Under the pieces are notes generated by a model. That model had not been told where the DNA came from. It ran no database searches and saw only the letters and a list, made by a program, of their open reading frames with translations. A stretch of 64,000 nucleotides of DNA, from positions 620,001-684,000 of the forward strand of contig NZ_JAIOUB010000001.1 of assembly GCF_019931215.1 (NCBI RefSeq), read 5' to 3'. Shown in pieces: positions 17,039-26,354 of the stretch (positions within the stretch are counted from its first letter, which is position 1; each line of letters opens with the position of its first letter). The position numbers and the translations under genes were made by a program. The stretch is from Alcanivorax limicola (lineage in GTDB: Bacteria; Pseudomonadota; Gammaproteobacteria; Pseudomonadales; Alcanivoracaceae).

Positions 17039-18235
17039 TCAGAGCAATCCTGTCTTCAATCCCGCCACAGTCAATGCCATCTGTTTTCTCAGCCAAGGCA
17101 CCGCATACATCAGGGGAAAGGCCATATCCCGTGCGGCGGCCAGGCTGCGGCTGTGTGACTGGAATACGGGGGTCAGGCCGCGGCTCATGCGTTGGTAGAA
17201 GCGGATCGGGCCGGTGCGCAGGCGGTGGTAGGTGGCCCAGGCGTCGGGCCAGGCGGTGGCGTTGCTGAGGGCCTGGGCCAGTGCCAGGGCATCGGCGAGG
17301 GCCATGTTGGCGCCCTGCCCCAGTTGCGGGCTCATGGCGTGGGCGGCGTCGCCGATGACGCCGATGCGGCCCTGGGCCCAGCGGCGCATGATTACGTCAC
17401 GGTAGGTGGCGGGGATCAGTTCGCGGCTGCTGCGCAGGGGCGCCAGTAGCGGGGCCAGATCGGGCCAGGTGCGCTCGGCGCCGACGCGCCAGGTGTTCAG
17501 GTCGATGCGGCCGTCACGCCAGGCGGGCATGTCTGCCACCGGCAGGCTCCAGAAAACGCTGACCAGCGGGGTATCGGGCCGGGCCGGGGTGATGCCGGTA
17601 GGCAGGATACCGGCCATGGTGTGGCAGCCGTCGTAGCGTTGGCGCAGGGCCGTGCTCGCCTCGGAGCACGGTTGCATGGTCCACAGGGCGCCCCAGGGGT
17701 ATTGGCGGTCGTAGCGCACCAGGGCGGGTGGGCGCAGTTGGCTGTTGCTGCCGTTGGCGATCAGCACGGCATCGGCCTCGAGTGTGTCGGTGGCGCCGTC
17801 ACGGCTCAGGGTCAGGCGGACGCCCCTGCCCTGTTCGGCCACGCTGTCGACGCGGGTGTGCATCAGGCGTTTGTGTGGCAGGGGCGCCAGGGCCTGATCA
17901 AGGATATGGCAGAGGCTGGCGCGGTGGATGCCGACGCCATGGGAACTGTCTGGCAGCCCGAGGTCAGCATAGCGGGTGTGCATGATGGTGCGGCCGCTCA
18001 GGGTGTCGCCGACCAGGGCGTCGACGCGGGCGCCATAGTGCAGGGCCTTGTCGCGCAGGCCGAGCAGGTCGAGGACGACCAGGCCGGCGGGCTGTAACAG
18101 GATGCCGGCGCCGACGGGTGTCAAGGCCGGGGCCTGTTCGATCAGGGTGATGTGGTGTCCTTGCCGGGCCAGAAAAATGGCCGTCGCCAGGCCGGCGGTG
18201 CCCGCACCGATGATCGCAATGTGTTGCCGTTGCAT
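17039..18235 (-). CDS. FAD-dependent aromatic-ring-type monooxygenase
   Basis: A 398-residue group A flavoprotein monooxygenase. The FAD dinucleotide fold is GAGTAG at residues 10-15, and the second FAD motif reads GVIGDAAHAMSPQLGQGANMALADA near residue 295. Such enzymes hydroxylate aromatic or quinone-like substrates with NAD(P)H. The ubiquinone-pathway members have different flanks, and no catabolic genes surround this one, so a substrate cannot be given. It is divergent from the DMT transporter gene with 157 bp between them. Confidence 0.8.
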   Translation of the reverse strand: MQRQHIAIIGAGTAGLATAIFLARQGHHITLIEQAPALTPVGAGILLQPAGLVVLDLLGLRDKALHYGARVDALVGDTLSGRTIMHTRYADLGLPDSSHGVGIHRASLCHILDQALAPLPHKRLMHTRVDSVAEQGRGVRLTLSRDGATDTLEADAVLIANGSNSQLRPPALVRYDRQYPWGALWTMQPCSEASTALRQRYDGCHTMAGILPTGITPARPDTPLVSVFWSLPVADMPAWRDGRIDLNTWRVGAERTWPDLAPLLAPLRSSRELIPATYRDVIMRRWAQGRIGVIGDAAHAMSPQLGQGANMALADALALAQALSNATAWPDAWATYHRLRTGPIRFYQRMSRGLTPVFQSHSRSLAAARDMAFPLMYAVPWLRKQMALTVAGLKTGLL

Positions 18236-18392
18236 GCTGCCCCCGAGGTCCCGCCCCTGCGTGAATCGTTGACGACTTTAATCGGTGGTGTCACAGGATG
18301 CCAGTACGGACGTGCAATGCGGATGCTATACTGCCGCCTTTGTGCAGCCGCTGTTTTTGCTGTGCGCTGTTTACTTGCCCGCGAGCTGATTC

Positions 18393-19325
18393 ATGTCGAA
18401 TACCACCAAGGCCGACCTGCTGATGGTCCTGGTCACGTTGCTGGCCGCCGTCAGCTGGATATTCTCCAAGGAAGCGGTGATGCAGATGCCACCGCTGCTG
18501 TTCATGGGCATCCGCTTCTTGATGGCGGGCGCCCTGCTGGCGCTGGTGGGCTGGCGCATGATGCGGCGGCTGACGCTGGATCAGTGCAAGCGTGCGGTGA
18601 TGGTGGGCCTGGTATTCGGTATCGCCATGAGCTTCTGGGTGACCGGGCTGCATCGCGGCACGCATGTGGGCGAAGGGGCCTTTCTGACCAGTCTGGCGGT
18701 GGTGCTGGTGCCGGTGATCGGCACGCTGGTATTCCGGGAAACGCCCCCGTCCAGCACCTGGCTGGCCTTGCCGGTGGCCGTCGCCGGGCTGGCCCTGCTG
18801 TCGCTGGAGCACGGCTTCCGGCCGGAGGCCGGGCAGCTGTATTTCGTGCTGGCGGCGGCGATCTTTGCGCTCTACTTCAGCATGAACACGCAGGCGGCCA
18901 ATACCCAGACGCTGACCACCCGCGATGGCGCGGTGCAGCAGCGGGAAAAAGTGCCGGTGCTTGCGCTAACCGCCATGGTGCTGCTGACGGTGGGGGTCTT
19001 TACCGGCGCGCTGTCCCTGGTGCTGGAGCCTTGGGCACCCACCTTCGAGCGCGTCAGTCTCGAGCTGGCGGGCTGGGTGGTCGCCAGTGCGGTCATCGGT
19101 ACGGCGGCGCGGTTCTTTGTGCAGACCTGGGCGCAGAGTCTGTCCAATCACAGCCACGGCGTGGTGATTCTGGTGATCGAACCGATCTGGGTGGCGCTGT
19201 TCGCGGCGGCGTGGTTCGGGGAAACCATGAGCCTGCAGCAACTGGGCGGCTGTGCGCTGATCTTCACGGCGCTGCTGGTGAATCGCTGGGGCGCGGTGCG
19301 CAAGCTGCTCAAGACCTGGCTCTGA
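18393..19325 (+). CDS. DMT-superfamily (EamA) membrane transporter
   Basis: A 310-residue inner-membrane protein with about ten hydrophobic segments in two EamA halves, for example MVLVTLLAAVSWIFSKEAV, FGIAMSFWVTGL and the C-terminal VVILVIEPIWVALFAA. The signature EPIW/E near the end of each half is typical of drug/metabolite exporters. The substrate is unknown. A charged insertion (TLTTRDGAVQQREKV) lies between the halves. A TATACT at 18327-18332 may be its -10 box. The next gene begins 74 bp downstream. Confidence 0.85.
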   Translation: MSNTTKADLLMVLVTLLAAVSWIFSKEAVMQMPPLLFMGIRFLMAGALLALVGWRMMRRLTLDQCKRAVMVGLVFGIAMSFWVTGLHRGTHVGEGAFLTSLAVVLVPVIGTLVFRETPPSSTWLALPVAVAGLALLSLEHGFRPEAGQLYFVLAAAIFALYFSMNTQAANTQTLTTRDGAVQQREKVPVLALTAMVLLTVGVFTGALSLVLEPWAPTFERVSLELAGWVVASAVIGTAARFFVQTWAQSLSNHSHGVVILVIEPIWVALFAAAWFGETMSLQQLGGCALIFTALLVNRWGAVRKLLKTWL

Positions 19326-19399
19326 AACATTCTGCTCACAGAGCGTTGCTTCACGCTGCGGTATCGTAGAGATATGTGCATCGCGAGGAGTACGCAGCC

Positions 19400-19978
19400 A
19401 TGCTTGATCACCTGTCCCGCCGTCTTGTATTCACCCTGCCGTTTGCCCTGTTCGGGCTGCTGTCGAGCCTGCCCGCGCAGGCCATCGAGCCCTATCTGGG
19501 TATCAACGCCGCGGCGCTGCGCTATGAGTTGCCCAACGACACCAAGGACCTGCGGCCTTACGCCGTGCATGTCCGCACCGGCATCGAGTTCAACGAGTTT
19601 CTGGGGCTTGAAGGCCGCCTTGGCACCGGCATCTCATCTGATCGACGTAGCCGCAACGGGGTGCGCGAAAAGGTGCAGACCGAGTGGCTGGCCGCCGCCT
19701 TTGTCAAACTGTCAATACCGGTGAATCAGGGCATGGGCCGCCCCTATTTGCTGGGCGGCCACACGCATACCCAACAACGCATTACCCGTGACCAACCATT
19801 GTTGATCGGCAGCGTGCGCGAACGCCGCCGCGAAGATCTGCATGGCCTGTCATTCGGTGGCGGTGCGGACTTCATGCTAAGTGAAGCGGTGGCGCTGAAT
19901 ATGGAGTATGTGCGTTATACGGATGGCGGCCGGAGCCGCATTCATTCGCTGGCGCTGGGGTTGCGCACGGCTTTCTGA
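19400..19978 (+). CDS. small outer-membrane beta-barrel protein
   Basis: A 192-residue exported protein. The signal peptide (LVFTLPFALFGLLSSLPAQA) ends at AQA. The mature part alternates polar and hydrophobic residues in strands (IEPYLGINAAALRYEL, LGLEGRLGTGIS, VALNMEYVRYTDGG) and ends in Phe, the Omp C-terminal signal for BAM insertion. It fits an eight-stranded OmpA/OmpW-like barrel. ATG 19400 has GAGGAG 9 nt upstream; an earlier in-frame ATG at 19376 is less likely. The function is unknown. It converges with murB. Confidence 0.75.
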   Translation: MLDHLSRRLVFTLPFALFGLLSSLPAQAIEPYLGINAAALRYELPNDTKDLRPYAVHVRTGIEFNEFLGLEGRLGTGISSDRRSRNGVREKVQTEWLAAAFVKLSIPVNQGMGRPYLLGGHTHTQQRITRDQPLLIGSVRERRREDLHGLSFGGGADFMLSEAVALNMEYVRYTDGGRSRIHSLALGLRTAF

Positions 19979-19992
19979 AGTCCGTGATGAGG

Positions 19993-20020
19993 GCTCAGTG
20001 GTGTGAGCTCAGTGGTCTGA
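19993..20020. repeat. 14-bp tandem duplication over the murB stop codon
   Basis: GCTCAGTGGTGTGA (19993-20006) is followed directly by GCTCAGTGGTCTGA (20007-20020), 13 of 14 identical. The second unit contains the murB stop (20009-20011), so a spare stop context follows the real one. Confidence 0.75.
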
Positions 20021-21064
20021 GGTCGGCGCTGGCAGGATCACAGGTTCCTGCTCCAGAGTGACGCCGAAGCGCGCCTGCACGCTGTCGCGCACCTGGGCGG
20101 CAAAGGCCAGAACCTGGGCGCCAGTCACTGTCGCCCTGCCCTCGGCGGCACCGTGGTTCACCAGCACCAGCGCCTGTTGCGCATGCATCCCCAGGTCGCC
20201 GACACGACGGCCTTTCCAGCCCGCCTGTTCGATCAGCCAGCCTGCGGCCAGCTTGACCCGGCCATCCGCTTGCGGAAACGCCACCAGGTCAGGGAAGCGT
20301 TGTTGCAGAGCGGCGTGTTCATCGGCGCTCACGGTCGGGTTCTTGAAGAAGCTGCCCGCATTGGGCAGCGTGACCGGATCAGGCAGTTTGGCGCGGCGGA
20401 TGTTGCAGATCAGCGTGCGCAGGCCGTCGGGCGTCTGCTGCGCCTGCGGCAAATCAGCAAAGCGGGCTGCCAGATCCGCGTAGGTCAGTTGCAGGCGCGG
20501 CGTGCGGTTCAGCCGCACGCGCAGGCGCGTGATGACCCACTGGCCGCGCTCGGCGGATTTGAAGCGGCTGTCGCGGTAGGCGAAGCCGCATTCATCGCGA
20601 GTGAAAGTGCGCGCTGTGCCATCCCGCAGTGACAAGGCATCGACAGCATCCAGCACATCGCTGAGCTCAACGCCGTAGGCGCCGATATTCTGAAAAGGTG
20701 CGGCACCGCAGGCGCCGGGGATCAGTGACAGGTTCTCAAGGCCCTGCCAGCCCTGCGCCAGCGTCCAGGCCACAAAGCTGTCCCAGTGCTCGCCAGCGCC
20801 GACTTCCACCAGCACGTGCTCCGAATCCTCGGACACCACTGCCCTGCCCTGCAGCGCGGGTCGAATCACCAACCCGGGAATGTCCCCGGCCAGCACCAGG
20901 TTGCTGCCGTCGCCGATCACGGTGCGTGGCAACGCGGCCCAGGCCGGGTCGCGTAGCAGGGCTTGCAGCGCTGCCTCGTTGTCCGGCTGCGCCAGCCATT
21001 GGGCCTGCGCGGGCAGACCCAGTGTATTCATCTGCGCCAGGGAACAGTCGGCCTGCAGTGGCAT
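20009..21064 (-). CDS. murB: UDP-N-acetylenolpyruvoylglucosamine reductase
   Basis: MurB reduces UDP-GlcNAc-enolpyruvate to UDP-MurNAc with NADPH and FAD, an essential cytosolic step of peptidoglycan synthesis. The 351-residue length and motifs match type I MurB: IGDGSNLVLAGD, IPGACGAAPFQNIGAYGVE, ECGFAYRDSRFK, PNAGSFFKNP with the catalytic Ser, and the C-terminal HAQQALVLVNHG. The start ATG 21064 overlaps the upstream stop (TGATG); a TTG one codon earlier is possible. It is the last gene of the exbB-to-murB operon. Confidence 0.95.
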   Translation of the reverse strand: MPLQADCSLAQMNTLGLPAQAQWLAQPDNEAALQALLRDPAWAALPRTVIGDGSNLVLAGDIPGLVIRPALQGRAVVSEDSEHVLVEVGAGEHWDSFVAWTLAQGWQGLENLSLIPGACGAAPFQNIGAYGVELSDVLDAVDALSLRDGTARTFTRDECGFAYRDSRFKSAERGQWVITRLRVRLNRTPRLQLTYADLAARFADLPQAQQTPDGLRTLICNIRRAKLPDPVTLPNAGSFFKNPTVSADEHAALQQRFPDLVAFPQADGRVKLAAGWLIEQAGWKGRRVGDLGMHAQQALVLVNHGAAEGRATVTGAQVLAFAAQVRDSVQARFGVTLEQEPVILPAPTSDH

Positions 21065-21540
21065 CAACTGATCTGCTCCCTGACCGCTGCCAGCAGTCCG
21101 TCACAGGCGCTTTCCACCAGATCCAGCACCTGCTCGAAGCCAGCTTCACCGCCATAGTACGGATCAGGCACTTCAGCCAGGGGGCGCTGCGGATGGAAGT
21201 CGAGGAACAGCCCCAGATGGCCGCGCGGGGTGCCTTCCAGCATGGCTTGCAGGTCACGCAAATTGGCATGATCCATGGCCAGCACATAATCGAATTGCTG
21301 CATGTCAGCGGGTGTGACCAAGCGCGCGCGCAGCGGCGACAGGTCATAGCCGCGCTTTGCGGCAGCACGGGTCATACGCTGGTCCGGTGCTTTGCCCAGA
21401 TGCCAGTCGCCGGTGCCGGCGCTGTCGATCTGTATGACATCTTCCAGGCCCGCCGCCTGCACACGCTCACGAAAAACACCCTCGGCGGTGGGTGAGCGAC
21501 AGATATTGCCAAGGCACACAAACAGGACAGACAGGCTCAT
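21064..21540 (-). CDS. low-molecular-weight protein-tyrosine phosphatase
   Basis: A 158-residue cytosolic phosphatase. The P-loop [10 protein letters not shown] has nucleophile Cys9 and Arg15, and the general-acid Asp is in VPDPYYGG. Members of this family dephosphorylate bacterial tyrosine kinases or small phosphate esters. No tyrosine kinase or capsule gene is nearby, so a Wzb role is unlikely. The same kdsB-phosphatase-murB order occurs in Pseudomonas. It overlaps kdsB by 4 bp and murB by 1 bp, implying coupled translation. Confidence 0.92.
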   Translation of the reverse strand: MSLSVLFVCLGNICRSPTAEGVFRERVQAAGLEDVIQIDSAGTGDWHLGKAPDQRMTRAAAKRGYDLSPLRARLVTPADMQQFDYVLAMDHANLRDLQAMLEGTPRGHLGLFLDFHPQRPLAEVPDPYYGGEAGFEQVLDLVESACDGLLAAVREQIS

Positions 21541-22334
21541 CCGCGTTGCTCCTGAGACGTGTTGGGGGCGGACGCGATCAACGCGCGCATACGCAACAAG
21601 TCAGCTTCGGTGTCCACGCCGCCGGGCACGGCGGCACAGGCCGGTGCCACATGAATGGCCACGCCGTGATACATGGCGCGCAATTGCTCCAGCGACTCCG
21701 CCAGCTCCGGCGGTGCCGGTTGCCAGGTCACGTACTGATTCAGCAGGCTGACGCGGTAACCGTAAATGCCGATATGGCGCCACCAGTTTCCCGGCGGCAG
21801 TGCCGTATTCGGGTCGCTTGCGGCGGCAAAGGTATCGCGGTGCCATGGCATCGGTGCGCGGCTGAAATACAGCGCACGGCCATCGATGTCGAAAACGACT
21901 TTGACAATATCGGGGCTGAACACATCGCTGCGATGAGTGATCGGTTCGCACAAGGTGGCGATGCCCGCAGTGGGATTGGCCGCCAGATTGTCTGCCACCT
22001 GATTGATCACGGCGGGCGGAATCATCGGTTCGTCGCCTTGCACGTTAACCAGAATATCCCGGTCCGCCAGTTGCAGTTGCGCGGCCACTTCCTGCAAGCG
22101 GTCCGTGCCCGAAGGATGGTCACCACGCGTCATCAACACCTGTCCGCCATGATCACGCACGGCATCAGCAACCCGTGCATCATCGGTGGCCACCCACACA
22201 TCTGCTGCGGCGCTTTCCAGGCAACGCTCATAAACGCGCACCACCATCGGTTTACCGCCGATGTCTGCCAGCGGTTTGCCCGGCAAACGACTGGCGGCAT
22301 AGCGAGCGGGAATCACCACCTTGAATTGCGTCAT
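21537..22334 (-). CDS. kdsB: 3-deoxy-manno-octulosonate cytidylyltransferase
   Basis: KdsB activates Kdo as CMP-Kdo for addition to lipid A in the cytoplasm. The 265-residue nucleotidyltransferase has the N-terminal [25 protein letters not shown] loop, the central [10 protein letters not shown], and the NVQGDEPMI metal site. Length matches the family. The gene overlaps both lpxK and the phosphatase gene by 4 bp. Confidence 0.97.
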   Translation of the reverse strand: MTQFKVVIPARYAASRLPGKPLADIGGKPMVVRVYERCLESAAADVWVATDDARVADAVRDHGGQVLMTRGDHPSGTDRLQEVAAQLQLADRDILVNVQGDEPMIPPAVINQVADNLAANPTAGIATLCEPITHRSDVFSPDIVKVVFDIDGRALYFSRAPMPWHRDTFAAASDPNTALPPGNWWRHIGIYGYRVSLLNQYVTWQPAPPELAESLEQLRAMYHGVAIHVAPACAAVPGGVDTEADLLRMRALIASAPNTSQEQRG

Positions 22335-23350
22335 GTCTGATCCTGAAACAGCAGTGTAAAGACCTCATCAAAAAAACCGGGCGGCAATGCCGCCGTCACG
22401 GGGAGCACCCAGACCCGGTCAGTGACGAAGGCCTGGCATTTTACCAGATCCTTTTCTGTCATCACGATGGGCGCCTCGCCGGGCAGCGCCAGGTCATCCG
22501 GCGTATAGGCATGATGATCGGCGAAGGCATGGCCGGTCACGGTGAGCCCAAAGGTGTCCAGTGTGTGGAAAAAACGCGCCGGGTTACCGATGCCGGCTAC
22601 CGCGTTGACCGCTGGATAGCGGGCCAGAAATGCCGCCGGGGACAGTTGCTCATCGCTCACGGCATTGGTCAGCAGGCCCGGCGTCAGCGTCATGGTGATG
22701 CCCTGCTCCGCGATGCCCGCTGGCAGGTTGCTGCCGGCACCTGGCGCGCCATTGCATACCACCCAGTTGCTGTGTTGCAGCCGCAGTGCAGGCTCCCGCA
22801 ACGGCCCGGCGGGCAGGCAACGGCCATTACCCAGACCACGGGCCGCATCAATCACCACGATTTCCGCAGTGCGCGGCAAAGCGTAATGCTGCAGGCCATC
22901 GTCGCTGATCACCAGATCCGGCGACAACGCCAATGCGGCGTCCAGCGCGCGGCGGCGTTGCGGATCAATGATCACCGGGACGCCCGTGGCGGCCGCCACC
23001 ATCAGGGGCTCGTCGCCGGCTTCTGCGGGACGCTGATCCGGCGTCACCCGCCAGGGCAACGACGGTGGGCACGCGCCGTAGCCACGGGAAATCACCACCG
23101 GATTCAGGCCCCGGGCGCTGGCTTCGCGACACAAGGCAATCACAAGGGGGGTTTTGCCGGTGCCGCCAACGGTAATGTTGCCGACGACCAGCACCGGCAC
23201 CGGGGGCTTTTCTGCCCGTGCGCGAAAGCGCTGCAGTCGTCGCCCGGCCACCGAGGCGGTCAATCGCCCCAATGGCGCCAGCGGCAACAGCCACGGGCTG
23301 CCGGCATACCAGGCACGGGTTAACGCGGCTGAAAACCTGCCGCCGGCCAT
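22331..23350 (-). CDS. lpxK: tetraacyldisaccharide 4'-kinase
   Basis: LpxK phosphorylates the 4-prime position of the tetraacyldisaccharide precursor to give lipid IVA at the inner face of the membrane. The 339-residue P-loop kinase shows an N-terminal hydrophobic anchor ([16 protein letters not shown]), Walker [22 protein letters not shown], the conserved [11 protein letters not shown] and a C-terminal MTEKDLVKC. Its start lies 2 bp after the msbA stop and its end overlaps kdsB, so all are one transcript. Confidence 0.96.
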   Translation of the reverse strand: MAGGRFSAALTRAWYAGSPWLLPLAPLGRLTASVAGRRLQRFRARAEKPPVPVLVVGNITVGGTGKTPLVIALCREASARGLNPVVISRGYGACPPSLPWRVTPDQRPAEAGDEPLMVAAATGVPVIIDPQRRRALDAALALSPDLVISDDGLQHYALPRTAEIVVIDAARGLGNGRCLPAGPLREPALRLQHSNWVVCNGAPGAGSNLPAGIAEQGITMTLTPGLLTNAVSDEQLSPAAFLARYPAVNAVAGIGNPARFFHTLDTFGLTVTGHAFADHHAYTPDDLALPGEAPIVMTEKDLVKCQAFVTDRVWVLPVTAALPPGFFDEVFTLLFQDQT

Positions 23351-23352
23351 AC

Positions 23353-25131
23353 TCAGATTTCCTCGAAATTCATCTGATGCATCTGGGCGTAAACGCCGCC
23401 TTTGGCCAGCAGCTCCTGGTGGTTGCCGCTTTCAATCAACTCGCCCTCATCCAGCACCAGAATGCGGTCTGCGTTTTCGATGGTCGACAGGCGATGCGCA
23501 ATCACCAGCGTCGTGCGCCCTTTCATGACACGATCAAGCGCCAGCTGGATAAAGTGCTCAGACTCGTTATCGAGCGCAGACGTGGCCTCATCCAGAATCA
23601 GAATGGGCGCGTCCTTGAGCAGGGCCCGGGCAATGGCCAGGCGCTGCCGCTGGCCGCCAGAGAGCTGTGTACCATCCTGCCCCACCTCGGTGTCCAGACC
23701 TGCCGACATGCGCTCAATGAATTCCCAGGCGTAGGCGTCTTTGGCTGCACTGATGATGTCGTCGTCCGGCGTGCCGCGTAATTCGCCGTAGGCGATGTTG
23801 TTGCGGATATTGTCATTAAACAGCACAACTTTCTGGGTCACCATTGCGATCTGATGCCGCAGACTTTGCAGCTGATATTCAGGCAGCGGTATGCCATCCA
23901 GCAGGATCATGCCTTCTTCAGGGTCGTAGAACCGGGGCAGCAATGTGGCGATGGTGCTCTTGCCGGCGCCGGAGCGCCCGACCAGTGCCACGGTTTGCCC
24001 GGCGCGCACGGTAAACGACAGGTTCTTTACCACCGGGGTGTTCGGGTTGTAGCCAAACGACACATTGCGAAACTCGATATCTCCCCGAGCGCGCCCGAGC
24101 GGCTGTTTTCCTGTGTCCGGTTCTGCCGGCCGGTCCATCAGTTCGAATACGGACGCCGCACCGGTGACGCCACGTTGAATCTTGACGTTCACTTCCGTGA
24201 GTTTCTTGATCGGTTTCTGGATCAGACCCACTGCGGCGATAAAGGCCAGGAACTCCCCCAGGGAGATATCGGTGCCCATGATACGAATATACAAATAAGT
24301 GATGATGCCGACACCAATGGAAATCACCAGCTGCACCGCCACTGTGCCAGCGATCTTGCTGATCTCCATCTTCACATTCTGCTGGCGGAAGTTGCGGCTG
24401 ACTTTCTCGAAGCGCTGCTCCTCCAGCTCTTGACCGGAAAAAATCTTGACCGCCTGATTGCCCTCAATCGCCTCACCGAGAAACTGGGTAATATTCCCCA
24501 TGCTGGCTTGCAAACGGCGGCTGATCATACGGAAACGGCGACTCATGTAACCGACCACCAGGCCAATAATCGGCCCGACGGTAAACAGAATCAGGGTCAA
24601 CTGCCAATTGCGGTAGAACAGATAGATCAGCAGGCCAAGCACCGTAAACCCTTCGCGGAAGATGACCGTCACGGCATCCGTGCCCGCAGCCGTCACCTGC
24701 TGTGCATCATAAATAACCTTGGACATGATGCGCCCGGAGGCATTCTGCTGATATTCCCGGGTAGGCAGGCGCAACACATGCTGAAAGGTTTCATTGCGCA
24801 TGTCGTACACAATGCGTTGCCCCACCCAGGTAATGGAGTAGTTGCCAATAAAATGGCCAATCCCCTGAATGAAGGAGATAGTGAAAGGCGCCAGGCATAT
24901 CACCAGCACCATAAAAGGAGTGGGGTTCTCGATTGTCTCCGCAATGATGCGCATCATTTCGGCGATCACCGGCTGCATCGAGGAATAGATGATATAGCCG
25001 AAAATACTGGCCGCCATCATCAACCAGTGACGGCGGGTGTAACCCAGCAAGCGTTTGTAGACGACCCAGTTGCTGTCTGGCGCAACGGGAGAGACCGGTG
25101 CCTGCCCGGGGTTACCTTTCCATGCCTTCAT
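23353..25131 (-). CDS. msbA: MsbA, lipid A export ATP-binding/permease
   Basis: MsbA is the homodimeric ABC exporter that flips core-lipid A across the inner membrane. The 592-residue half-transporter has six transmembrane segments in roughly the first 330 residues and then an ATPase domain with Walker A GRSGAGKST near residue 385, signature LSGGQRQRLAIARA, Walker B ILILDEATSALD and the H-loop IAHRLST. Position between exbD (4-bp overlap) and lpxK supports the lipid A role over a multidrug exporter. Confidence 0.95.
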   Translation of the reverse strand: MKAWKGNPGQAPVSPVAPDSNWVVYKRLLGYTRRHWLMMAASIFGYIIYSSMQPVIAEMMRIIAETIENPTPFMVLVICLAPFTISFIQGIGHFIGNYSITWVGQRIVYDMRNETFQHVLRLPTREYQQNASGRIMSKVIYDAQQVTAAGTDAVTVIFREGFTVLGLLIYLFYRNWQLTLILFTVGPIIGLVVGYMSRRFRMISRRLQASMGNITQFLGEAIEGNQAVKIFSGQELEEQRFEKVSRNFRQQNVKMEISKIAGTVAVQLVISIGVGIITYLYIRIMGTDISLGEFLAFIAAVGLIQKPIKKLTEVNVKIQRGVTGAASVFELMDRPAEPDTGKQPLGRARGDIEFRNVSFGYNPNTPVVKNLSFTVRAGQTVALVGRSGAGKSTIATLLPRFYDPEEGMILLDGIPLPEYQLQSLRHQIAMVTQKVVLFNDNIRNNIAYGELRGTPDDDIISAAKDAYAWEFIERMSAGLDTEVGQDGTQLSGGQRQRLAIARALLKDAPILILDEATSALDNESEHFIQLALDRVMKGRTTLVIAHRLSTIENADRILVLDEGELIESGNHQELLAKGGVYAQMHQMNFEEI

Positions 25132-25553
25132 TGCGACTCCCCGCCCGGTTCACGGGTGGTGATACTGATATTGACGAAACCCAACTGACCCGCGACATCC
25201 ATGACCCGCACCACCGATTGGTGGGTCGCGTTGGCATCGGCGGTAATCATCACTGGCGTCTCCGCGGCGTCCGGCGACAAACGCAGCAGCACCGAACGCA
25301 GTGTGTCGGTGTCATTGCGCACCAGTTGCTCGCCGTTGATACGGTACTCGCCGCCAGCACCAATGATCACATCGACCCGCTCCGGCATTTCTACCTGGGG
25401 CATGCCGGTGGCTTCCGGCAGCGTGATTGACAGGCGTGTCTCCCGCGTGAAGGTGGTGGACACCATGAAAAAGATCAGCAGCAGAAACACCACGTCGATC
25501 AGCGGTGTCAGATTCACCGCCACATCATCGGTGCGTTGACGACGAAACTTCAC
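25128..25553 (-). CDS. exbD: ExbD/TolR-family biopolymer transport protein
   Basis: A 141-residue inner-membrane protein with a short basic cytoplasmic end, a single membrane helix carrying the family Asp (LTPLIDVVFLLLIFFMV), and a periplasmic TolR-like domain. It pairs with the ExbB-type protein encoded just upstream (4-bp overlap) to use the proton gradient. No TonB gene lies here. As in Pseudomonas, this exbBD pair heads the lipid A gene group, so a link to envelope energetics is plausible but unproven. Confidence 0.9.
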   Translation of the reverse strand: MKFRRQRTDDVAVNLTPLIDVVFLLLIFFMVSTTFTRETRLSITLPEATGMPQVEMPERVDVIIGAGGEYRINGEQLVRNDTDTLRSVLLRLSPDAAETPVMITADANATHQSVVRVMDVAGQLGFVNISITTREPGGESQ

Positions 25554-26269
25554 GATGCCGCTCCGTCCTGCGCCACGTCAGACTTCGGTGTGCGCGCTTT
25601 GGCAGCACGGCGACGCGGCGACGCGGCGGCGCGGGGTGCATCTTGCGGTGCGCCGGGGCTGGCACTGCCCTCACCATGCACCCAATCCAGCAACTGCACT
25701 GCGGCCTGCTCCATGCCGATGGTAATTTCATCAACCCGGCGCACAAAGAAGCGGTGAAAGAAAATTGCCGGAATCGCCACGGTCAGGCCAGCGGCCGTCG
25801 TAATCAGCGCTTGAGAAATACCGCCAGCCAGCCGCGCGGCATCGCCGGTGCCATGAATCATGATGGCGGAAAACACGTCAATCATACCGATCACGGTACC
25901 CAACAGACCCAACAGGGGCGTGATGGCAGCAATGGTGCCCAGGGTATTCAGGAAGCGCTCCATATCATGGATTTCCTGAGAGGCGGCTTCCTCAATGCGT
26001 TCTTTCATGATGTCGCGCTCGGCATCACCACTGGCCAGCCCGGCGGCCAGCACGCGGCCCAGCGCGGAGGTCTCACGCAGGGCAGCGAGATACTGCCGGT
26101 CTACCTTGCCTTTCTGCCAGCTGCCGCGCACCTGGGATGACAACTCAGGCGGCGCCAGCCGTGCCGGGCGCAGGGTCCAGAAGCGCTCCACCACAATGGC
26201 CAGCGCCACGCCTGAACATACAAGAATCGGAAGCATCATCCAGCCCCCGGAAAGTACGATTTCCTGCAC
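25550..26269 (-). CDS. exbB: ExbB/TolQ/MotA-family proton channel
   Basis: An inner-membrane proton-channel subunit of about 240 residues with three helices: the first at SGGWMMLPILVCSGVALAIVV, then a central pair including TLGTIAAITPLLGLLGTVIGMI and ALITTAAGLTVAIPAIFFHRFF. The GLLGTVIGMI segment is the ExbB/TolQ signature. ATG 26284 has no ribosome site, whereas GTG 26269 has AAGGGG 6 nt upstream, so I chose 26269. The C-terminus is an Ala/Arg-rich tail. It is the first gene of the operon that runs to murB. Confidence 0.88.
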   Translation of the reverse strand: MQEIVLSGGWMMLPILVCSGVALAIVVERFWTLRPARLAPPELSSQVRGSWQKGKVDRQYLAALRETSALGRVLAAGLASGDAERDIMKERIEEAASQEIHDMERFLNTLGTIAAITPLLGLLGTVIGMIDVFSAIMIHGTGDAARLAGGISQALITTAAGLTVAIPAIFFHRFFVRRVDEITIGMEQAAVQLLDWVHGEGSASPGAPQDAPRAAASPRRRAAKARTPKSDVAQDGAAS

Positions 26270-26354
26270 GGCATTCCCCTTCATGGATCTAAATTAACAG
26301 CGTATCGCTCTGTGTCAGCGGATGACGATCCGGGCCAACCCGGCGGCCATGAGG

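Noticed and set aside
18152-19369. A 405-codon frame overlapping the DMT transporter gene in another frame
   Set aside because: Composition is Gly/Arg/Ala-rich without membrane segments; the alternative frame is a clear EamA transporter.
23854-25188. A 444-codon frame opposite msbA
   Set aside because: Antisense shadow; His/Gln-rich composition and no domain.
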